This document shows, piece after piece, positions 6,812 to 11,183 of a stretch of 11,183 nucleotides of DNA (the first letter of the stretch is position 1; the number at the start of each line of letters is the position of its first letter). Position numbers and translations under genes: made by a program. The notes below the pieces were generated by a model. The model had not been told where the DNA came from. It did no database searches and saw only the letters and a list, made by a program, of their open reading frames with translations. This DNA comes from Burkholderiales bacterium (GTDB lineage: Bacteria > Pseudomonadota > Gammaproteobacteria > Burkholderiales > Casimicrobiaceae): contig JAIRPA010000089.1 of assembly GCA_031257235.1 (NCBI GenBank), forward strand, positions 1 to 11,183, in the 5' to 3' direction.

Positions 6812-9800
6812 CTATTTCTTAGGGAAAATAATATCTCTGGACGGTGGGTACTTTCCCTTATTCAACTTGTTTAACCACTCCCAATTCGGAACTTCGCCAA
6901 ATTCGGTTTTGGGGCGCTTAATTGTAAAGGCTTTCATGCCCTCCGGTGAGGCGCCGGCTAATGTGACCTCCAGCGGGAAGACCCAAGCGTCGCTGACATC
7001 AAAGATGCCTTCCAACTTCCCACCGTAGCCCTGGGGGGCGTGAAACGAAATTTCACAAAACCATGCGATGGCTTTCGCGGCTTCCTCCTCAGACTTTTCG
7101 CTTTCAGATCCGCCCAAATCTTCGTTGTCTGAAGCGTCTTTTTTCTTCCCCTCCGCCTTAGGCGCAACCTCTGCTCCTACATCCGCAAACGCCGAATAGG
7201 GCAGGGTTAAGTCATAAACCTTAGGGATGAAGGGGCGTTTTAACTTTTTGGAGGCGGCGTCTATGGGTCCGTCTTTACCTGCCATATTGCAGGCGGCCAC
7301 CACCGACCACGCCGATCCGTCAAACTTGAGCAGTTTAATGTTGGCGACGCAATCCAACGCCGCCAACACGGAGTGAATGGTGACTTTAATCGTGACTTCG
7401 TCGTCACTGCCCCCTGCCAAGCCCAACAAGCCTGATTTTGTGGGGTTTTGGATCACATCCTCAAAAACGATCGGGTGGATGTGCTTTTCGGGATGTCCGT
7501 TTTCATTCACGAAAAACAAATACTCCGCCGCCACGCACAAGCGCGGCATGTGACCTTTGGTTTCGACTTTGGTGACAAGCCCATCTTCATAGAGCAGACC
7601 GGAGGGCTTTAAGTATGTCCAGCCCAACAACTCCCCCCAGAAATTTTGCTTACCCATGATGCCGCTACTCGAACACACCACAAACTGCGTCACATCACTT
7701 TTATTCTCCTTGGCAATGGGAGTGGGCATCACTAGCGGATCACAGGCATCTGCCACTTTGACAAATAAAGGTTCTTTGTCCGGCGGGGCAGAGGGCAACT
7801 CATCCGAGATCGTCCAAACCGTTTTTTGCAAGGTGCGATCCACCTGCTTTAAAGAGTAAACACCGGCTCTGTGGCTGTGCCCCGAAAAAACGGTGGTGAT
7901 CCACTTTTCAGGTTGCTTCGCCGCACCGATAGAGCCGTCTTTCATCTCTTTGCCGTCGTAACCGACACAGTTCTCAAAAAACCACGGGAGGTTCTTCTCG
8001 CAAGTTCCCCAATTCGCCTGATTCCAACCTGCCTCTTCCACGTTGTTAATGCCCCAATACGGCAAAAAGCCCGGAGATTCGTAGATCGGGCAGAACGTTA
8101 ATTGATTGACCGTTTGATCGGGATTGGAGTAATTTTGCGGGGGTAAAAAATAGCCTTCTTCGCTGTTGTTGTAACTGATAAACGTGAAATGCGTAAAAAG
8201 ATAGTATTGACGATCTTTATTGTTCAAGCCTTGAATGATAATCTCTTTTTGCTCGTCGTTGATCGCGTCGCCCGCGCGCGATAAGAATGCCTCACCTTGT
8301 TGTTGTCGGGAGGTTTTGGTCAACAAATTACTCAACGCAACATAGGTTTCGTCATCTCCCCAACCTAAGCCCACAAACGGCGAACCGTTGTGTTCAAAAT
8401 ACCAATTCTGCCAAGGCGTGATTAAGTAGGCGATCCAATCAAACCATTCTTTGTGAAAATTAAACGCGGTGACAACCTGCGAATACGTGGGACCATACGT
8501 CAAGAAAAGCTCATACGGCGTTAAATTGTGATCGCCGGGGATGCCCTCATCGCCCTTGCGTTCGTGCCATTTGCTGGCTTTGCCGGCGTTTTTCTTGTTA
8601 TAGATTCCCCAATTGAATTTCGCCCGCTGGTGAAGATCATCGGACAACAAGTGGAATTTTTCCACAAACCCCATCCAGAATGACCACGATTTTCCCAACT
8701 CGGCACGCGGAGACACCCCATACTGCATGCGATACGGCTCATGGTTGCCAATCAAGACAAAGCACGGTTTATTACTCGTGCGATAGGCGTCCAACACGGT
8801 TGTGTAAAACAACATATGATCCAACCCGCGCACAAAAACATCCTTTTTGTAAAAGTTATTGAAGATGTTGCACATGCTCCAGATGGATTCAACGTTGCTC
8901 TCTGCTTTTGCGGGATCAAGGCTTCGATTGTTGTCGTGGTAGTCCCCCGTGAAGAAAATTACGTCCGCCTTATTACAGAGTTGATCCACAATGTCTCTCA
9001 ACGCCACATAAGCATTGCAAAGTTTTTGTGCCGGAGGAAGCGCGCCGGTGGGGCTGACTTCCGACGCCTTGGCGCCTTCAATAATTGCCGCGTCCGAGCG
9101 CGCCAAAGTATAGTGGCGGGAGTTCAAATGAATATCCGAGACCTGACCCATCGTCAACACCGATTTGGTGTTCCTAATGACAGGATGCCATGAAAGCAAA
9201 ACGTTAGTCACCTTCATGTTTTGGGCGCTCGGAAAATTCATTCCTTCTTCAGCCTCGCCTATTCTTTTGAAATAGGCTTTCTCATCATCTTCCATCTGCT
9301 TCATCAAAGCATGATTCAACATGAGGTCTTGCAACTCAATGGATTTAAATCGGGTTTCCCTCAACCAAGGCGGGTAAACCTCCTTTGCATCATTATCACC
9401 TTTCTTGAATTTAAGAGCCTCCGACGGAGAAAACAGCCACGCCAAAGTCTGCGCCTTATCATTCACCCCTAAAAACGAGGCTTCGATTTCAATCTCAAAA
9501 ACATCCGAGAGCGTAAACCCAAATTCTCCGGCGAGCCTTTTATAGTTTTCGACCGTTCGGGTATCCAAAGTGCCAACAATTTTTCCTTCTTTGTTTCTTA
9601 AATTGCCCGGTCTGAATTTTCCGATGCGCCAAACGCGAATATGCTTCATGCCCTCTGAGGCATACTTATCGGTTTCATTAAGCCGCCCTTGCTCCCAACC
9701 GATGACCTCACTCATCCCTTTGTTGGTGCCGGCATCCATGGGAACAAATCGCAGATGTTGAGAAACCCAGAGATAACCCAGCGGACAATACCAAACATCA

Positions 9801-10156
9801 TCCCTCTTGCCGTGATACCACTTGCTTCGGGAATAGGCTTTTCTTAGCTCCGAAGAGACGGAAACACGGTGCTCTAACTCAGTCATGCTTCTGCGGTGGA
9901 AACTGTCATTGGCACAGGCATCCATGACCACGTAAATTCGGATCACCTTGCCCTTGCCATCCCACAAAAGCGGTGTGCCTAATGACGGAAATAAAAGAAC
10001 CGCCGGAATTTGTTTTTCCGGGTGACATTTTCCATCTTCCTTAGTCAGGTTAAGCCGAGCGTCATCATTCAGCTTCGCCGATTCTTCAAAAGAAATCAGG
10101 CTTTTTGTATCCTCTTTGGTGTCTTGCGGTTCTTGATAGGTTTCTTGATTATCCAT
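6812..10156 (-). CDS. Large calcineurin-like metallophosphoesterase (1114 aa)
   Basis: A phosphohydrolase with the full two-metal motif set of the calcineurin-like superfamily: SDIHLN (D341, H343), TGDYHD (D405), IGNHEPY (N471, H472), FTHF (H656) and SGHSHRAG (H760, H762). These residues bind the metals and the phosphate, so activity is expected; the substrate may be a phosphoester in nucleic acid, nucleotide, lipid or protein. Simple family members have 250-400 residues. This one has about 330 residues before the domain, a long insertion between the third and fourth motifs, and about 350 residues after it, including a low-complexity Lys/Asp/Ser/Glu linker at about 1005-1028 and a beta-rich end. 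There is no signal peptide or membrane segment. Its ATG overlaps the stop of the preceding small ORF by 8 nt, and GAGAGG lies just upstream, which indicates translational coupling. It is the largest gene and probable enzymatic core of the minus-strand array. Other possibilities are a secreted effector or a defence nuclease. Confidence 0.87.
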   Translation of the reverse strand: MDNQETYQEPQDTKEDTKSLISFEESAKLNDDARLNLTKEDGKCHPEKQIPAVLLFPSLGTPLLWDGKGKVIRIYVVMDACANDSFHRRSMTELEHRVSVSSELRKAYSRSKWYHGKRDDVWYCPLGYLWVSQHLRFVPMDAGTNKGMSEVIGWEQGRLNETDKYASEGMKHIRVWRIGKFRPGNLRNKEGKIVGTLDTRTVENYKRLAGEFGFTLSDVFEIEIEASFLGVNDKAQTLAWLFSPSEALKFKKGDNDAKEVYPPWLRETRFKSIELQDLMLNHALMKQMEDDEKAYFKRIGEAEEGMNFPSAQNMKVTNVLLSWHPVIRNTKSVLTMGQVSDIHLNSRHYTLARSDAAIIEGAKASEVSPTGALPPAQKLCNAYVALRDIVDQLCNKADVIFFTGDYHDNNRSLDPAKAESNVESIWSMCNIFNNFYKKDVFVRGLDHMLFYTTVLDAYRTSNKPCFVLIGNHEPYRMQYGVSPRAELGKSWSFWMGFVEKFHLLSDDLHQRAKFNWGIYNKKNAGKASKWHERKGDEGIPGDHNLTPYELFLTYGPTYSQVVTAFNFHKEWFDWIAYLITPWQNWYFEHNGSPFVGLGWGDDETYVALSNLLTKTSRQQQGEAFLSRAGDAINDEQKEIIIQGLNNKDRQYYLFTHFTFISYNNSEEGYFLPPQNYSNPDQTVNQLTFCPIYESPGFLPYWGINNVEEAGWNQANWGTCEKNLPWFFENCVGYDGKEMKDGSIGAAKQPEKWITTVFSGHSHRAGVYSLKQVDRTLQKTVWTISDELPSAPPDKEPLFVKVADACDPLVMPTPIAKENKSDVTQFVVCSSSGIMGKQNFWGELLGWTYLKPSGLLYEDGLVTKVETKGHMPRLCVAAEYLFFVNENGHPEKHIHPIVFEDVIQNPTKSGLLGLAGGSDDEVTIKVTIHSVLAALDCVANIKLLKFDGSAWSVVAACNMAGKDGPIDAASKKLKRPFIPKVYDLTLPYSAFADVGAEVAPKAEGKKKDASDNEDLGGSESEKSEEEAAKAIAWFCEISFHAPQGYGGKLEGIFDVSDAWVFPLEVTLAGASPEGMKAFTIKRPKTEFGEVPNWEWLNKLNKGKYPPSRDIIFPKK

Positions 10157-10310
10157 GCTTTACCTCTCTGTTGGTCTGATCTAAATCTGTGAAACGATTG
10201 TGTTGAACATTAAAACGATGTTGCAGTTGCGAAATCTCTTTCGCAGAAAAATTTGCCGATTCGCCCAACGAGGGCGCATCGTTAAAAATCGGTTGACCGG
10301 TCAAAGCCAT
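10149..10310 (-). CDS. Small ORF leading the operon (53 aa)
   Basis: A short reading frame starting MALTGQPIFNDAPSLG and ending NREVKHG. AGGAG sits about 7 nt before its ATG, and its TAA stop overlaps the ATG of the phosphoesterase gene by 8 nt (10149-10156). The strong ribosome site, tight overlap and position as first gene after the promoter region argue that it is translated. The product is polar, with a Gln/His/Asn-rich second half that could form a helix; there is no signal peptide, Cys motif or membrane segment. I do not recognise a family. It could be a small partner of the phosphoesterase, or a leader peptide whose translation opens the phosphoesterase start site. Confidence 0.7.
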   Translation of the reverse strand: MALTGQPIFNDAPSLGESANFSAKEISQLQHRFNVQHNRFTDLDQTNREVKHG

Positions 10311-10564
10311 GTCAAACTCCTAAATTGGGTTGGGTTTGGGGCGGTTTGATCGTTGACATCCGCACAAAACCGACAGAATATTCAAGCGTTAGATTTTACC
10401 CTATTGTTTACGTCTTATTACAATCAAATCTAATATTCTTTGCTTGCATGACGCAAATTTCGGCTTTTGAACTCAATAAAGACGGGCGAAACAGTTACGA
10501 AATCTTTTTTGTTACGCATTCTGCCCGTTGAAAGGCATAATCAAAAAAACTTGGGAGGATTGAA
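10311..10564. promoter_or_regulatory. Divergent promoter region between operon and second regulator
   Basis: No gene is seen in these 254 bases. For the minus-strand operon, TAAAAT (complement of 10393-10398) is a good -10 hexamer. The nearest -35-like hexamer, TTGTAA (complement of 10418-10423), is 19 bp away, longer than ideal. An 8-bp inverted repeat, TTAGATTT at 10389-10396 and AAATCTAA at 10426-10433, brackets these elements, with one arm over the -10 and the other just upstream of the -35: a plausible operator. On the plus strand, TTGACA at 10353-10358 lacks a good -10. CATAAT shortly before the regulator is another weak -10. ACGGGC and GCCCGT near 10483 and 10522 form a second, weaker inverted repeat. 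GGGAGG at 10553-10558 is the regulator's ribosome site. Confidence 0.55.
10389..10433. promoter_or_regulatory. Candidate operator: 8-bp inverted repeat around the operon promoter
   Basis: TTAGATTT and its exact complement AAATCTAA are separated by 29 bp and flank the putative -10 and -35 of the minus-strand operon. Centre-to-centre distance is 37 bp, about three and a half helical turns. This could be two half-sites for one of the helix-turn-helix proteins; no known Aca2 site was matched, so the binding protein is inferred from position only. Confidence 0.4.
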
Positions 10565-11035
10565 ATGGACGGCAACCGCTTAAAAATGACGCGACAATCG
10601 TTACATTTTCCGATCGAGGAAATCGCGCCGATTGTCGGCGAAGTTGACGTAATGACATGGCACGGCTGGGAATCCGGCAGCCAACCCGTGCCGAAATATG
10701 TCGAACAACGCCTTTTTGAGATGACGGAATGGCGCAGGGAAACCATTAAAACCTACGTGATTTCGTTCAAAGAGGGCGAAAGCAAAGGGTATGAGATTTT
10801 TCCGATTCTCTGGTACGACAACTTTGAAGATTTCAGTCGGGAGGAAGGCATCCCCGGCACCTACTTTCATGTCTGGCAGAGCGTGATTGCCGAAGTGATG
10901 ATGGTCTTCCCGGAAAAGCTGGCTTTGGTTCCGTTTGACCGCGAAGATTATCTGAAGTTTTTGAACGGGCGGACGCCCACCGCCGAAACGCGCAACGAAT
11001 GGTTTCACCGCGCGGCAGATCATGTGTTGCCTTAG
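10565..11035 (+). CDS. Aca2/YdiL-like helix-turn-helix regulator, copy 2 (156 aa)
   Basis: A probable transcriptional repressor, paralogous to the protein at 2462-3004. The helix-turn-helix lies at about residues 14-45, with VGEVDVMTWHGWESG and PVPKYV. WRR follows, then LWYDNFEDFSREEG, a WQSVIAEVM segment, and LALVPFDREDYLKFLNGRTPT near the C-terminus. Length is a little above that of typical Aca2 proteins (about 120 residues). GGGAGG 6 nt before the ATG is a strong ribosome site. The gene is transcribed away from the phosphoesterase/AcrVA2-like operon and shares its 254-bp upstream region. That is the usual layout for a regulator controlling both itself and a divergent operon. Aca2 proteins are known repressors of anti-CRISPR transcription, which fits the presence of an AcrVA2-family gene in the divergent operon. 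Direct control of that operon is inferred. Confidence 0.88.
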   Translation: MDGNRLKMTRQSLHFPIEEIAPIVGEVDVMTWHGWESGSQPVPKYVEQRLFEMTEWRRETIKTYVISFKEGESKGYEIFPILWYDNFEDFSREEGIPGTYFHVWQSVIAEVMMVFPEKLALVPFDREDYLKFLNGRTPTAETRNEWFHRAADHVLP

Positions 11036-11040
11036 ATAGA

Positions 11041-11066
11041 CGTTTGCAAGTCGCAGAATCTAAGCC
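11041..11066 (+). repeat. Partial dispersed repeat after regulator 2
   Basis: CGTTTGCAAGTCGCAGAATC followed by TAAGCC resembles the right half of the element at 3270-3320 (AGCAAACGTAGTCGCAGAATCC). The CGTCAT end is missing, so it is a truncated or diverged copy. Confidence 0.5.
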
Positions 11067-11110
11067 ACCCAAAAGCGGCGGACGCGCAAAGCGCATCACA
11101 AGCGGTCTCG

Positions 11111-11136
11111 ACCCGCAATCCGGGTTTTTGTTTTTT
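11111..11136 (+). terminator. Intrinsic terminator of regulator 2
   Basis: ACCCG at 11111-11115 pairs with CGGGT at 11121-11125 around a 5-nt loop CAATC, followed by TTTTGTTTTTT. It lies about 75 bp after the regulator's stop codon. The loop and distal stem (CAATCCGG) recall the terminator-like repeats at 3217-3232 and 11171-11183. Confidence 0.75.
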
Positions 11137-11157
11137 CGGTAGGGGCTTGTCCCGTCC

Positions 11158-11183
11158 CCTCTGATCCCTGAAACCCAATCCGG
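11158..11183 (+). repeat. Right copy of cassette-flanking inverted repeat
   Basis: All 26 bases match, as the inverse complement, the element at 3220-3252 apart from about 7 bases present only in the left copy. It probably continues past the window edge, where a T-run would complete a terminator like the one at 3217-3232. Confidence 0.65.

Noticed and set aside
8741..9193. 150-codon plus-strand frame opposite the phosphoesterase gene
   Set aside because: It is antisense to the catalytic motifs of the phosphoesterase and has no recognisable domain.
1..11183. Neisseria-type DNA uptake sequences (GCCGTCTGAA and variants)
   Set aside because: Several short CTGAA or TTCAG matches were examined but none extended to a full uptake word, so they were not used for host assignment.

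Overview
The window looks like an accessory or defence-type island in a Gram-negative bacterium, most likely a member of the Pseudomonadota. The reasons are a moderate base composition, strong AGGAG-type ribosome binding sites, a Sec signal peptide on one product, hairpin-forming dispersed intergenic repeats, and gene families (AcrVA2-like, Aca2/YdiL-like) known mainly from that phylum. The genus cannot be named from the sequence; no Neisseria-type DNA uptake words and no rRNA or tRNA genes were seen.

Layout. Bases 1-2348 (+) hold most of a superfamily 2 helicase of the restriction/defence kind, probably cut at its N-terminus by the window edge. It converges on a 180-residue Aca2/YdiL-like DNA-binding protein (2462-3004, -). 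Bases 3005-3394 have no gene but are full of structure: two members of a dispersed hairpin repeat, a short tandem repeat, and several terminator-like hairpins. Next comes a minus-strand array, read from 10310 down to 3395: a 53-codon small ORF (10149-10310), a 1114-residue metallophosphoesterase (6812-10156) overlapping it by 8 nt, a 439-residue beta-helix protein (5384-6703), a 150-residue secreted YwqK/MORN-like protein (4896-5348), and a 478-residue protein (3395-4831) whose C-terminal half matches the Cas12a anti-CRISPR AcrVA2. A 254-bp divergent promoter region separates this array from a second Aca2/YdiL-like regulator (10565-11035, +), which ends in a clear intrinsic terminator.

The most notable content is the AcrVA2-family protein carrying about 200 extra N-terminal residues, as last gene of a putative five-gene operon, bracketed by two outward-facing paralogous regulators of the family that represses anti-CRISPR genes (Aca2). 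Family membership is well supported by motif comparison from memory. The function of the operon as a unit is unknown. AcrVA2 lowers Cas12a production by acting on its translated mRNA, so this relative may be a translation-linked silencer of some target, but no Cas12a gene or CRISPR array lies in the window.

The cassette is also bracketed by an inverted copy of a terminator-like repeat (3220-3252 and 11158-11183). A dispersed repeat with ends CGTCAT and CGCAGAATC occurs in several intergenic gaps, including inside the operon. These repeats may reflect assembly of the island by recombination, or may simply be common elements of this genome.
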